A stretch of DNA of 64,000 nucleotides from Fontibacillus phaseoli (GCF_003337355.1 NZ_QPJW01000006.1:124001-188000); one strand, 5' to 3'; positions 34,520 through 43,485 are shown, counted from the stretch's first letter. Program-made: numbers and translations. The notes: generated by a model not told the origin, from the letters alone.

Positions 34520-34819
34520 ATGCCTACCCTTCTAGAATCTCTATACTACGGCAAACTAATCCCTAGTGAATCGACCGTCCCCCAAGACCCGAATTATTGC
34601 CAACTAAGCAGACAAATATCCGAATCCATGGACACATGGAAAAGCAAGCTCTCCGAAAAGGATTTCGAAGAGCTTGAGTCTTTGTTCGATTTGTACCAGC
34701 AGCTTCAAGGAATGGAGCTGGCGGCTTCTTTTGCACAAGGGTTCCGGCTGGGGTCGGCTTTGGTCTTTGAGGTATATGCAGATCGGCATGTTCGAAGTTG
34801 TGAGAGCGACGGGGATTAG
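34520..34819 (+). CDS. Small hypothetical protein (DUF6809-like)
   Basis: A 99-residue soluble helical protein with MPTLLESLYYGKLIPSE at its start and FEELESLFDLYQQLQGMEL then FAQGFRLGSAL toward the end. Small proteins of this pattern (DUF6809) are common near mobile regions of Bacillota and have no known function. GGAGG lies five bases before ATG 34520; an in-frame GTG six bases earlier is less likely. It is monocistronic and marks the right edge of the accessory region. Confidence 0.6.
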   Translation: MPTLLESLYYGKLIPSESTVPQDPNYCQLSRQISESMDTWKSKLSEKDFEELESLFDLYQQLQGMELAASFAQGFRLGSALVFEVYADRHVRSCESDGD

Positions 34820-34855
34820 CCCCTCCTACTCAAGTTTTTGACGTCAGACTTGCCT

Positions 34856-35323
34856 TCACCTCAATACCCCACGCCTCTTCATCAAACTGCAATAAATGAA
34901 CAGTCCAACTGTCATCACTAAAATCCCTATATCAAAAAAGGATATCCAAGGCCCCAGTACATGCCAACGATCCATAAATGCAAATGTAGTCAATTCTAGG
35001 GCAAATATCGAAATAGCAGAAATAAGCGAGGTCTGCACGGCCCAGCGGGAGCGGATTAAAAGTAATATCGGCGCAATGAGACCGCAGAATACATTTAGGG
35101 TCCAGAAGATTAAAGGTACAGTAGGGTAATCCGTGAAATATTCGAATACATTCGCGCCGTAATTTTTAGTGCTGTAATAAGCCTCATTATATCCAAACAT
35201 CATAAAGTAATCGTAAATGCCGTTTGCGTAGACGAATATAAAGAATAGCCCTATTAGCCAAAGATGCCAGGGTGTTCCGATACGTTGGATTGCGGTCTTG
35301 AATCTTAAATTTCCCTTATTCAT
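34856..35323 (-). CDS. Small integral membrane protein of unknown function
   Basis: A 155-residue protein with about four hydrophobic helices (HLWLIGLFFIFVYANGI, VPLIFWTLNVFCGLIAPILL, LISAISIFALELTTFAF and GILVMTVGLFIYC). CGGAGGAA precedes the ATG. It is divergent from a TetR-family gene, with about 170 bases between the starts. In many bacteria a TetR regulator controls the divergently transcribed membrane protein, so this is its likely target (inference). Confidence 0.7.
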   Translation of the reverse strand: MNKGNLRFKTAIQRIGTPWHLWLIGLFFIFVYANGIYDYFMMFGYNEAYYSTKNYGANVFEYFTDYPTVPLIFWTLNVFCGLIAPILLLIRSRWAVQTSLISAISIFALELTTFAFMDRWHVLGPWISFFDIGILVMTVGLFIYCSLMKRRGVLR

Positions 35324-35362
35324 AGATTCCTCCGGTTTCTAATTGGCAGCGTTGTATTGTGT

Positions 35363-35372
35363 CACAATTGTG
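35363..35372. promoter_or_regulatory. Possible TetR operator between divergent genes
   Basis: CACAATTGTG is a perfect 10-bp palindrome within TTGTGTCACAATTGTGTAAT, 40 bases from the membrane-protein start and 118 bases from the TetR start. TetR autoregulation through such a site is usual but is not shown here. Confidence 0.35.
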
Positions 35373-35489
35373 TAATCATGTATAGTATAGGCCTGAGGGT
35401 GTGCTTAAACAATAATCCCCAGACAAGTGCTACATTTCCTTTGTTTTTGTGACAGAATCTATAGGCCGATTTGTACCGGGAGGACATAC

Positions 35490-36026
35490 ATGAGAAAAGG
35501 TCAAACCCATCCTTCATCGATCACCTCGAAAAATATGCTTGCCCAAGGACTTGTCGGGCTTTTGCGGGAGGAAGAATATAAAGATATTACGATTACCAAG
35601 TTATGTGACCATGCACAAATTGCGAGAAGGACTTTTTACCGGAACTTTGAAACGATTGAGGATGTTCTTGCCTATTCGATTGCCGGGATTATGGGTGAGT
35701 TTGTTAAAGAACTTAATGCACACGTTTATGAGGATCTCAGGACGGTTGCCACGGTTTATTTTGCTTTTTGGGAGAAGCATGCCCGGTTGCTGTTGTTACT
35801 AAGTAAAAATAACTTGATACATATCGTTTTTACGCAGTATATTCACTATTTGCACCAGTTTCCGAAAACCTTATGGCTCAACGGAAAGGTTCCTCCCGAT
35901 GAAGGGAGTTTTGCGGTTAGGCTTGCCTACATATCCGGAGGGTTATGGAGCGTGCTGACGTACTGGATCTCATCCGGCTGCCAGCAATGTCCAAGTGAAC
36001 TTGCTGGTATCATCAGCGGGGAATGA
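35490..36026 (+). CDS. TetR-family transcriptional regulator
   Basis: A 178-residue regulator with an N-terminal TetR helix-turn-helix (about residues 15-60): ITITKLCDHAQIARRTFYRNF. A C-terminal ligand-binding and dimerisation domain follows, with AYISGGLWSVLTYWISSG near the end, as in the TetR_C group of Bacillota regulators. I place the start at ATG 35490, preceded by GGGAGG; an in-frame ATG 63 bases upstream would add residues that do not look like a TetR N terminus. Likely regulates the divergent membrane protein. Confidence 0.85.
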   Translation: MRKGQTHPSSITSKNMLAQGLVGLLREEEYKDITITKLCDHAQIARRTFYRNFETIEDVLAYSIAGIMGEFVKELNAHVYEDLRTVATVYFAFWEKHARLLLLLSKNNLIHIVFTQYIHYLHQFPKTLWLNGKVPPDEGSFAVRLAYISGGLWSVLTYWISSGCQQCPSELAGIISGE

Positions 36027-36029
36027 CAT

Positions 36030-36183
36030 TACAAGAGCGATTCGGGGATTGGGAGGGAACGCATTCGTCATGGCATTGTAACAATCGTTATATCGGTCAA
36101 CCTCCGGGTCAGGTGGTAGTCGTAAGCCGCGAATCCGATTCGGAGATGCCTTCCTTCATAGGAGTTTTGCAGCTTTATTCATA
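36030..36183 (-). pseudogene. Fragment of a GntR/LacI-type sugar regulator gene
   Basis: This stretch closely matches 43948-44098, the middle of the ligand-binding domain of the intact GntR regulator at 43605-44678. A run of 34 bases (with GTAAGCCGCGAATCCGATTC inside it) is almost unchanged. On the minus strand it encodes RIGFAAYDYHLT in register, then loses frame through a one-base deletion. The rest of the regulator gene is absent. It is wedged between the TetR stop and the stop of the next minus-strand gene. Confidence 0.7.
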
Positions 36184-36561
36184 TCAAGGCTTAGCCTTGT
36201 TGACGGCATTTCTTATCTCCTGAACTTCCCTCTCCGTTGCCTGCTGGGACTGTTGGATCGCTTCCAGTTGCTTCTCTATGTTGTTCAATTGGAGCTGCGT
36301 TTCCTGGTGGATTTTTTTGGTTGCTCTTTGTGCTTTGGTGTTATCCACTAATACGCAAATGGTAACGCCGGCACTGAAGATCGTCAGGCCTCGGGCCAGT
36401 TGATCTACATCCAGTTGTTTGATGGATATGACGCAATCGGCGACCCCGGCCCCAATCAGGAAGCCTCCAATAATCATCACGGTATTCAAAACCCACTTTT
36501 GTTCTTTTATGGTGCTTATATCCGGTTTGCTGGTTAACATATTTGATAGTATGCGCTTCAT
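36184..36561 (-). CDS. Small membrane protein with C-terminal coiled coil
   Basis: A 125-residue protein with two hydrophobic segments (VLNTVMIIGGFLIGAGVADCV and GLTIFSAGVTICVLV) and a C-terminal heptad-rich region (QLQLNNIEKQLEAIQQSQQ). No family is recognised. GGGAAGG precedes the ATG. Its stop codon abuts the regulator-gene fragment. It is monocistronic, and nothing in the surroundings suggests a function. Confidence 0.55.
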   Translation of the reverse strand: MKRILSNMLTSKPDISTIKEQKWVLNTVMIIGGFLIGAGVADCVISIKQLDVDQLARGLTIFSAGVTICVLVDNTKAQRATKKIHQETQLQLNNIEKQLEAIQQSQQATEREVQEIRNAVNKAKP

Positions 36562-36743
36562 GGTTGCCTTCCCTTCATTCCCACGACGGTATAAAATATC
36601 ACATCAGATTCTACTATAATGGCTCTTCTATAACAACGGACGGTGTACGCTCACCGCTAGTATCATCAATGGGTAATAACCCTTGAAAGATGTTTATAAT
36701 AGAGTCATCAGATCTTAATCATTTCAGCAAGGAGGCTGTTTAA

Positions 36744-37586
36744 ATGAACCGGCAGATTCCGGAATATACGCTTAATGATGGATTAAAGGTCCCCGCGATC
36801 GGGCTAGGCACGTATAGTCTGAAGGGGGAAGAAGGCGTTAAGGCGATGGCCGCCGCGATAAATGCGGGGTATCGGTTGATTGATTCGGCTTTTAATTATG
36901 AAAATGAAGGGGCTATCGGAAAAGCGATCAAGCAGAGTTCCGTTGCCAGGGAAGAGTTGCTGATTTGTTCCAAGCTGCCGGGGCGACACCATGCCTATAA
37001 AGAGGCGCTCGAAACGATAGAGGAATCGCTGTACCGGGCGGATCTGGATTATTATGATCTCTATCTGATCCACTGGCCCAATCCCAAGCAGGACAAGTAC
37101 GTGGAAGCTTGGCAGGCGATGATTGAGGCCCGGAAGCGCGGGTATATCCGTTCGATCGGGGTTAGTAATTTCCTTCCCGAACATCTGGAGCGTCTGATTC
37201 AGGAGACCGGGGTGGCGCCGAGCATGAATCAGGTGGAGCTGCATCCGTTTTTTGACCAGGCTGTTCAGCGGGAGAAACATAAGGAACATGGGATCATTAC
37301 GGAATCCTGGAGTCCGCTGGGGCGCGGGAATGATATTGTGGAGCATGAGAAGATTCTCCAGATTGGACAAGCTCACGGAAAGACGGGGGGCCAGGTGATT
37401 CTGCGCTGGCATACCCAGCTAGGGTCGATTCCGATCCCGAAATCCGGTTCGCTTCAGCATCAGAGAGATAATCTCGATATTTTCGACTTTGAGCTGACGG
37501 CGGAGGAGATGGAGGTCATCGCCTCGTTTAACCGGAAAGACGGACGGTTGTGGGGACAGGATCCGAGCGAGTACGAGGAGTTTTAA
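36744..37586 (+). CDS. Aldo/keto reductase (AKR5-like)
   Basis: A 280-residue NADPH-dependent oxidoreductase of the short AKR type. The tetrad is visible: D and Y in LIDSAFNYENE (about 46-56), K in ICSKLPG, and H in LYLIHWPNP. The cofactor loop is represented by IPIPKSG. Homologues reduce 2,5-diketo-gluconate, methylglyoxal and many aldehydes. AAGGAGG precedes the ATG by 8-9 bases, and a terminator follows. It is monocistronic, so its substrate cannot be narrowed by context. Confidence 0.92.
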   Translation: MNRQIPEYTLNDGLKVPAIGLGTYSLKGEEGVKAMAAAINAGYRLIDSAFNYENEGAIGKAIKQSSVAREELLICSKLPGRHHAYKEALETIEESLYRADLDYYDLYLIHWPNPKQDKYVEAWQAMIEARKRGYIRSIGVSNFLPEHLERLIQETGVAPSMNQVELHPFFDQAVQREKHKEHGIITESWSPLGRGNDIVEHEKILQIGQAHGKTGGQVILRWHTQLGSIPIPKSGSLQHQRDNLDIFDFELTAEEMEVIASFNRKDGRLWGQDPSEYEEF

Positions 37587-37608
37587 ACGGTATTACAGAA
37601 AAAAGACG

Positions 37609-37649
37609 AGGCTCTGAATCGGCAGGGATAGCCGTTTCAGTGCCTTTTT
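37609..37649 (+). terminator. Terminator of the aldo/keto reductase gene
   Basis: AGGC...CTGAA...CGGC pairs with GCCG...TTCAG...GCCT in an interrupted hairpin, followed by five T residues. Confidence 0.75.
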
Positions 37650-37667
37650 CATTTGCTCAAGAATAAA

Positions 37668-38711
37668 TTAAGTTGGCCGCTTGCTCATCTCGGTGGCTTG
37701 CGCTTGGGAGGAAGCGTACAAGTCGGCAATCAACCGCAAGGTTTTGATGCCTTCCCCGGCGTGAATCGGGAAGCGGGTCCCGCTTCGGACATGATCGTAG
37801 AAGTCTTCGATCAGCAGCTGATGGCTGGTGCCCCAATAGGATTTACCCGTAACCAGACCTTGCTCGTCTAAGGTGATAGGAGGCTCACACAGCAGAGTTT
37901 CGCAGCCATGCTGGATGAGGTGCAGGCAATCGTTACGCTGCTGGAGCACTCCTTGTTCGAACACGAGCTCCAGCTCGACCGGAGAATTGGAGACATAGGC
38001 GTTCGTGGCATAAAACAAGGCCCGGGCCCCGTTGGTAAACCGGATGTGGGCATGCGCCGTATCCTCAACCTCAATGGTGTCGCCCAGGGCATCGGTGCTT
38101 GCGCTGCCATGAATGGAAGCCACCTCGCCGCCGAACCATTGAAGCAGGTCGAGCGTATGAATCGCCTGGTTAATCAGCACGCCGCCGCCTTCGGTCGCCC
38201 AACGTCCGCGCCAAGGGCTGGAGGTATAATAAGCCGGGCCACGGTCCCAGGTGACGATACCTTTAAGACCAAGCAGACGTCCCAGCGTTCCGGCGTCGAT
38301 GATCTCGCGGATTTTCCGGGAGGAGGCGTTATAGCGGTTTTGAAAAGCAATGCCCAGTTGGGCCGGGCTCCGGCTTGCTTCCCGAAGCAAAGCTTCAGCA
38401 GCGTGGAGATGGTGAGCCATCGGCTTTTCCGTGAGTACATGCTTGCCGGATCGGAGCAAGCCGATCGCCATCCCGGCGTGGAGGTGGTGGGGCGTGCATA
38501 GATGCACGACCTGAATATCCTCCCGGTCCAGTAGCGTTTGCATATCGCCGGCTGCCTCACAATGATATTTTTCGGCGGCTTCTGCGGCCTTGCCTGGATC
38601 ATTGTCTACCATCATCTTCAGATGAACTCCGTTCAATTTGGCTATGCTGTCGGCATGAAGAGGGGATATCGCACCGGCACCGACGATGGCCGAACCGATC
38701 TGATCTCTCAT
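37668..38711 (-). CDS. Gfo/Idh/MocA-family oxidoreductase
   Basis: A 347-residue NAD(P)-dependent sugar or inositol dehydrogenase. The Rossmann motif GAGAISPLHADSI is at the N terminus, the conserved EKP motif is in VLTEKPMAHH (about residue 95), and the C-terminal alpha/beta domain includes GRWATEGGGVLINQAIHTLDL with its catalytic histidine. It is the last gene of a four-gene minus-strand cluster (41922 to 37668) with two more Gfo/Idh/MocA enzymes and a TIM-barrel isomerase. Such sets carry out oxidation, epimerisation and re-reduction of sugars or inositols. AGGAAGGA precedes the ATG. Confidence 0.9.
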   Translation of the reverse strand: MRDQIGSAIVGAGAISPLHADSIAKLNGVHLKMMVDNDPGKAAEAAEKYHCEAAGDMQTLLDREDIQVVHLCTPHHLHAGMAIGLLRSGKHVLTEKPMAHHLHAAEALLREASRSPAQLGIAFQNRYNASSRKIREIIDAGTLGRLLGLKGIVTWDRGPAYYTSSPWRGRWATEGGGVLINQAIHTLDLLQWFGGEVASIHGSASTDALGDTIEVEDTAHAHIRFTNGARALFYATNAYVSNSPVELELVFEQGVLQQRNDCLHLIQHGCETLLCEPPITLDEQGLVTGKSYWGTSHQLLIEDFYDHVRSGTRFPIHAGEGIKTLRLIADLYASSQAQATEMSKRPT

Positions 38712-38727
38712 GATGCATCCTTCCTGT

Positions 38728-39843
38728 CTATAGAGATGTAGTGAGACGAAGCGCCTGGTTCTGTGCCTTCAGGCAGAGTTCTGCGGCTTTAAAAGCATGC
38801 TCCTGGGTCATCGCCTGTTCGGTCCGGTGGATGCAATCCAGGATCAATTCTCCGAAGTAAGGGAATCCCACCTGTCCGCGAACGGCAAAATGCTGTTCTC
38901 CGTCCTTATTGACCAGATAGACATGGTCTCCCTCCGCATCGCGGGCAATGTCGGTATATTTTCGCAGCTCGATGTATCCATCCGTTCCCAGAATGAAGGT
39001 CCGACCGTCTCCCCAGGTGCTTAGTCCATCCGGCGTAAACCAATCCACCCGGAAGTATTGGGTCGCTCCGTTATCGCCGACCAGTGTCGCGTCGCCGTAA
39101 TCCTCCAACTCCGGGTATTCGGCATGGTTATAGTTGGCGACCTTGCTGTGCACTACCTCGGCATCCTTACAGCCGGAGTAGAACAGAAATTGCTCGATCT
39201 GGTGGCTGCCGATGTCGCAGAGAATGCCGCCGTACTTGTCTTTTTCAAAAAACCAGGACGGCCGGGAAGGGGCATTTAACCGGTGCGGACCGAATCCGGT
39301 AATTTGCAGCACCCGGCCAATGGCGCCTTGCTGAATCAATTGCCCGGCGTAAACCGCAGATTCTACATGCAGGCGCTCGCTGTAGTAAACCGCATATATC
39401 CGTCCGGTCTGCTCTGCCTTCAGGCGGGCCGCCTCCAATTGTTTCAGGCTGGTGAACGGCGCCTTGTCCGTGAAGTAATCCTTGCCCGCATCCATCACCT
39501 GCAGCCCTAAGGGGCCTCGTTCGGAGGGGACCGCTGCGGCCGCAACGAGCCGAACCTCCGGATCCTGAAGGATTTGTTCAAGACTGGCGGCGGGAGTGGC
39601 TTGCGGATAGGATTTCAGAAATGCCTGCACTTTGGCCGGATCCGGATCATAGACCCATTTCAGGGTCGCTCCGGCCTCGATCAATCCGCCGGTCATGCCA
39701 TAAATATGTCCGTGATCCAGTGCAGCGGCGGCAAATACGAACTCGCCCGGCTGCACGACCGGATTGGGCCGGCCCTTTGGCGCATAGTTCATTCCGTCGC
39801 GGGTCTGAAAAGATTCAACCTGACCGTTAGCTTCCGATGGCAT
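38728..39843 (-). CDS. Gfo/Idh/MocA-family oxidoreductase
   Basis: A 371-residue family member whose Rossmann segment lies at about residues 33-60 (FVFAAAALDHGHIYGMTGGL), a less typical form than the GxGxxG of its two neighbours. The EKP position reads FTDKAPFTS, and CDIGSHQIEQFLFYSG provides the histidine motif. The deviating cofactor loop resembles Gfo/Idh/MocA proteins that act on larger or exocyclic substrates; function is unassigned. AAGGAGG lies 10 bases before the ATG. It lies between the isomerase and the third oxidoreductase in the cluster. Confidence 0.85.
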   Translation of the reverse strand: MPSEANGQVESFQTRDGMNYAPKGRPNPVVQPGEFVFAAAALDHGHIYGMTGGLIEAGATLKWVYDPDPAKVQAFLKSYPQATPAASLEQILQDPEVRLVAAAAVPSERGPLGLQVMDAGKDYFTDKAPFTSLKQLEAARLKAEQTGRIYAVYYSERLHVESAVYAGQLIQQGAIGRVLQITGFGPHRLNAPSRPSWFFEKDKYGGILCDIGSHQIEQFLFYSGCKDAEVVHSKVANYNHAEYPELEDYGDATLVGDNGATQYFRVDWFTPDGLSTWGDGRTFILGTDGYIELRKYTDIARDAEGDHVYLVNKDGEQHFAVRGQVGFPYFGELILDCIHRTEQAMTQEHAFKAAELCLKAQNQALRLTTSL

Positions 39844-39858
39844 AGATAAACAGCCTCC

Positions 39859-40707
39859 TTAAATTCGCTCATGAATGAATTGTGCAAACTGCCGAAGCAT
39901 GGTTCCGGAATTCCAGGTGCCGCTGAAGTCTTCGATGCCGAGATAGCCGTCATAATGAACGGACTTCAAATCCGCCAGCAGTCGGCCGAAATCGACGGCT
40001 CCGTTATGCAGGGGGGCCCATTCGCAGCGCCATTCGGCCGTCCCGTCCTTGCGCTTTCCGGTTTCCATCCAAGCGGCATTTTTGATATGAACATGGGCCA
40101 GATAAGGTCCAAGCAGCTCCAGTCCCATCTTGAACTGCTCGTAGCCTTCATACACCATGTTGCCGGGGTCGAACAACACCCCGATGAAGTCGGGATCGCA
40201 ATGGCTGACAAGCCGATGGGCCAGGCCGGCACTAGGGGCGATGGTAAAATGATGACTCTCCACCACCCCTTTGACGCCGTACTGTTTGGCAAGCCGCTCG
40301 GCTTCCTTCAAATAGCGGACAGTCTTGTCGTAAAGCTCGGGATAAGACGTGCCATCGCCATATCCGGCGGTCCCGACGCGGATCAGCTTCGCCCCCAGCA
40401 GACGAGCGGCGTGGAAAGCTTGCTCGGTCTCCTCCAGACCGAGGTGGTTCAGATAGGGAGTGACGCTGACCATCTCCAGGCCCGCGTCTTCGGTAAGGTG
40501 CTTGAAGCGCAGCAACTTGTCGTCCGGGAGAGACGGATCAATGGAACATAGATTATTGCGCCAGTAGGACGGCGCCTCCCCGGCTGCATCGGCCGGAATC
40601 TCCTTGTATCGCCATTCCACCCCATGGAGTCCGGCTTCCCGGGCGGCCTGAACCAACTCCTCCGGGGTGAGATCCGGTGTTGATACGGTAAATACGGATA
40701 ATTTCAT
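39859..40707 (-). CDS. Sugar phosphate isomerase/epimerase (xylose isomerase-like TIM barrel)
   Basis: A 282-residue AP-endonuclease-2-type TIM barrel. Metal-binding segments are visible as VVESHHFTI, VLFDPGNMVYEGYEQ, LAHVHIKNAAW and LGIEDFSG, which supply Glu, Asp, His and Glu ligands. The family interconverts keto-sugars and inosose-like compounds. It is sandwiched between Gfo/Idh/MocA genes, which suggests it isomerises a keto-sugar made by one dehydrogenase and used by another (inference). CAAGGAGG precedes the ATG. Confidence 0.88.
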   Translation of the reverse strand: MKLSVFTVSTPDLTPEELVQAAREAGLHGVEWRYKEIPADAAGEAPSYWRNNLCSIDPSLPDDKLLRFKHLTEDAGLEMVSVTPYLNHLGLEETEQAFHAARLLGAKLIRVGTAGYGDGTSYPELYDKTVRYLKEAERLAKQYGVKGVVESHHFTIAPSAGLAHRLVSHCDPDFIGVLFDPGNMVYEGYEQFKMGLELLGPYLAHVHIKNAAWMETGKRKDGTAEWRCEWAPLHNGAVDFGRLLADLKSVHYDGYLGIEDFSGTWNSGTMLRQFAQFIHERI

Positions 40708-40758
40708 CGCGGGTTGAGCCTCCTTGAAATACCTTGGAATTAAAAATTCAGGCCTACG

Positions 40759-41922
40759 CTAATGCGTACCCGAAACATCGAGCGTTTTGCCGTCTCCGCT
40801 ATTTTTGCGGAAGGTTGAAGCCTCGATCTTCTCTTGCAGCTTGGCGTGGTATAAATCTTCATCCAGCGGCAGTTCCACCCAATCCTCGGTCCAGGACGAC
40901 AAATGCATGGCATTGGACAGCGTCAAGCCGTGAATGCCTTCCTCTCCCGGAGCCAGCAACGGCTCGCCGTGCAGAATGGCGTTCGTGAAATTCCGCAAAA
41001 TGCCCTTATGCTGCGAACCTTCACCCTCGCTGACCGGAATCTCGCATTTCCAGCATTCGGGTTGGCCAAATCCGCCGGTGAATTCCGCGTTGAACTGCGG
41101 CTCGGGTACCCGCAGCCGCCAGAAGGTCAGCTTGCCATCCTCGACGACGATTTTTCCGCGATCCCCGGTCAGTTCAAAACGATTCGTTCCGGGCGCTTCG
41201 CCCGTTGTAGTCACGAACAGCCCAGTGGCGCCGTTGTCATATTCGACATAAGCGGTGACGTCATCCTCGACCTCGATGTTCCGGTATTTGCCGAAGCGGC
41301 AAAAAGCGCGAATCCGTGCCGGCATCATCCCGGTCGTCCACTGCCAGAGGTCAAGCTGGTGCGGATCCTGATTGAGCAGCACGCCGCCGCCTTCGCCGGC
41401 CCAAGTGGCGCGCCAGCCGCCGGAATCGTAATAGCTCTGCGACCGGTACCAGTTCGTGATAATCCAATTCGTTCGGCGAATCTCGCCGAGCTCCCCGGAT
41501 AACACCAGCTCGCGCAGCTTGGCATAGAGCGGGTTGGTCCGCTGGTTGTACATGATGCCGAACAGCTTGCCGGAGGTCTCCGCCGCGCGGTTCATCTCCC
41601 GGACCGCTTTGGTGTAGACGCCGGCCGGCTTCTCGATCAACACATGGTAACCGTTTTCAAATGCTTGTACCGCCAGGGTGGGATGGTTATAATGCGGCGT
41701 TGCGATCAGAACCGCATCCATCGCACGAGACGCCAGGAAATCATCGGGATTTCCGAATGCAAGCACTGGGCTGGGGAGGTGCTCCTTTGCCCATTGCAGC
41801 CGCTTGGGGTTTGTATCGCATACCGCAGTCAGCTCGGCTCCCTGAATATCGTGGATCAGGCTTAACGCATGGGAGGAGCCCATATTCCCGATGCCGATGA
41901 TGCCAAACCGTACTTTGTCCAT
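40759..41922 (-). CDS. Gfo/Idh/MocA-family oxidoreductase
   Basis: A 387-residue NAD(P)-dependent dehydrogenase with Rossmann motif GIIGIGNMGSSHALSL at the N terminus, EKP in VLIEKPAGVY, and GEGGGVLLNQDPHQLDLWQW carrying the catalytic histidine. I place the start at ATG 41922, preceded by AAAGGCAGGT; the longer frame to 41964 adds residues before the Rossmann strand that have no counterpart in the family. First gene of the minus-strand cluster and divergent from an AraC regulator. No transporter is in the cluster, so the substrate probably arrives by another route. Confidence 0.9.
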   Translation of the reverse strand: MDKVRFGIIGIGNMGSSHALSLIHDIQGAELTAVCDTNPKRLQWAKEHLPSPVLAFGNPDDFLASRAMDAVLIATPHYNHPTLAVQAFENGYHVLIEKPAGVYTKAVREMNRAAETSGKLFGIMYNQRTNPLYAKLRELVLSGELGEIRRTNWIITNWYRSQSYYDSGGWRATWAGEGGGVLLNQDPHQLDLWQWTTGMMPARIRAFCRFGKYRNIEVEDDVTAYVEYDNGATGLFVTTTGEAPGTNRFELTGDRGKIVVEDGKLTFWRLRVPEPQFNAEFTGGFGQPECWKCEIPVSEGEGSQHKGILRNFTNAILHGEPLLAPGEEGIHGLTLSNAMHLSSWTEDWVELPLDEDLYHAKLQEKIEASTFRKNSGDGKTLDVSGTH

Positions 41923-42140
41923 ATTGCTACCTGCCTTTCTTTGATCCGGCCAGAATTGGCGCACGCATGTACATGTAAAGGTGGATTTCTATTTGACGCT
42001 CTTAGCTTAGCTTGAATATTCGGGAATGAGAATGACGGAGATTAAGCGTCTTTTGCATAAAATTAAGGTGAAAGTGTTAAATATCGCTCGCAATGCTACA
42101 ATCAAAAGAGAAGAGGAATCCACGGAGAGGATGGGGAGAA

Positions 42141-42971
42141 ATGAGGAATGAAATGGAGCTTCTGGCCGGGAGAATGCCCGAAAGCTTGACCGTGACGGTA
42201 ACGCACGCCCAACTGAAAAGCGGCCTTCCGGGCTGGAACCGGACGGAGCTGTCCCCGAGCTTTAACCGGCTGTATTTCATTCCTCAAGGGGAAGGCTCCG
42301 TCATGATCAATGGCGAGACGTATTACCCGCTTCCCAATCAATTAATGATCATGCCTGCGGGTTCCAGCCAAACCACGTATACTAATCCGGACAATCCGTA
42401 TTCTAGATATTTTTGCCATTTTGATGCCCAGGTGGGAGGCTGGCCGCTGTTTCATGCGGGGAGCAAGCTCTATATCAGCAGTGTGCGTAATCCGGAGTAC
42501 GTCCGTCTGACGTTTGAAGAGATGATTCACCAATTTCAGAGCGGAGGCCCTTTTGCCGGGCTGCGGATGCAGGCCTGTCTGCTGAATCTGATTGCGTGCT
42601 GTCTGGAAGAGGGCGGGTATCACGATTATTTGAAGGATTACATGCAAATGACGGAACGAAACAAGCTGGGAAAAGTGCTGGCGTATATTCAGGAGCATCT
42701 GTGCGAGTCGATCGAGATCGAAGCGCTGGCCCACCTCGTACACCTGCATCCGAACTATTTTATTCCTTATTTCAAAAAGATCATGGGCGTCACCCCCATG
42801 CATTACGTGCAGCAAAAGCGGATGGAGGAAGCCAAGCGGCTACTGACCTTCACGAATACGAGCATTGCCGATATTGCCGAGCAACTGGGCATGCAGCTAG
42901 CGCATTTTTCCCGCCAGTTCAAGAGTCACGCGGGCATATCGCCAACCTCCTACCGGGCTTGTACGCGGTAG
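42141..42971 (+). CDS. AraC-family transcriptional regulator
   Basis: A 276-residue regulator with an N-terminal cupin-like domain (LYFIPQGEGSVMINGETYYP, about 30-60) and a C-terminal AraC DNA-binding domain (about 175-275) ending in IADIAEQLGMQLAHFSRQF and GISPTSYR. Divergent from the Gfo/Idh/MocA cluster, with about 220 bases between the starts, so it is the probable activator of that cluster (inference). Several ATGs are possible; 42141 follows GGAGAGGATGGGGAG, and the next, 42153, is also plausible. Confidence 0.85.
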   Translation: MRNEMELLAGRMPESLTVTVTHAQLKSGLPGWNRTELSPSFNRLYFIPQGEGSVMINGETYYPLPNQLMIMPAGSSQTTYTNPDNPYSRYFCHFDAQVGGWPLFHAGSKLYISSVRNPEYVRLTFEEMIHQFQSGGPFAGLRMQACLLNLIACCLEEGGYHDYLKDYMQMTERNKLGKVLAYIQEHLCESIEIEALAHLVHLHPNYFIPYFKKIMGVTPMHYVQQKRMEEAKRLLTFTNTSIADIAEQLGMQLAHFSRQFKSHAGISPTSYRACTR

Positions 42972-43090
42972 TCTCGCGCCGAAAAGCTTGTTTGCTTGCG
43001 GGTCTTGAGTGCCGAGCTGCTGTACGAAAACATCTTCATTCTTTAACGTCACGAGGATTGAAGGCTATCGAGGCTTTCTCGACAGCCTGA

Positions 43091-43107
43091 GCGTCCTTTC
43101 AGGACGC
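43091..43107. repeat. Short palindromic repeat, copy 1
   Basis: GCGTCCT TTC AGGACGC is a tight hairpin followed by TATTTCGCG. The same AGGACGCTAT core occurs twice more downstream. Confidence 0.6.
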
Positions 43108-43207
43108 TATTTCGCGTTTTTTGGACGTATCGCAAGGAATAGTGGATTTTTTGGGCCTTATTTTCGTAGAGAATAGCCATTTGGAGTTCTTCTACCCGGG
43201 TTGGAGT

Positions 43208-43236
43208 AAAATAGCGCCCCAAAAGGACGCTATTTT
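43208..43236. repeat. Short palindromic repeat, copy 2
   Basis: AAAATAGCG and CGCTATTTT are perfect 9-base arms around CCCCAAAAGGA. A third, shorter relative (AAAAGGACGCTATT) is at 43273-43286. Confidence 0.6.
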
Positions 43237-43441
43237 CTATAAACTCCCCCAAATGAACAAATAAGGTCCGAAAAGGACGCTATTGGGTATCGGCCTAGCC
43301 AATGCATTGGGTTCGTCGTTTTTGCCGTTTGCGAGGACAGCATAATGTCAGGTGAAAGCACGGAAGACGGCTGCCAGGAAAAAACATGATGAAGAGGGTG
43401 ATCCGCCGGGCTCGCCCGGATAGGCAGGAGGGAAACCAAAG

Positions 43442-43476
43442 AGAAACCCTGTACTTTAATAAGTACAGAGGTTTCT
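43442..43476. repeat. Long intergenic hairpin
   Basis: AGAAACC-CTGTACTT and AAGTACAG-AGGTTTCT pair around TAAT with a single bulged base, giving a 15-bp stem. It lies between the converging AraC and GntR genes. Confidence 0.65.
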
Positions 43477-43485
43477 CGACAATCT

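Noticed and set aside
43091..43286. AGGACGCTAT repeats as a possible CRISPR array
   Set aside because: The units are about 10-29 bases, irregularly spaced and palindromic, and the intervening sequences differ in length. There are no cas genes in the window.
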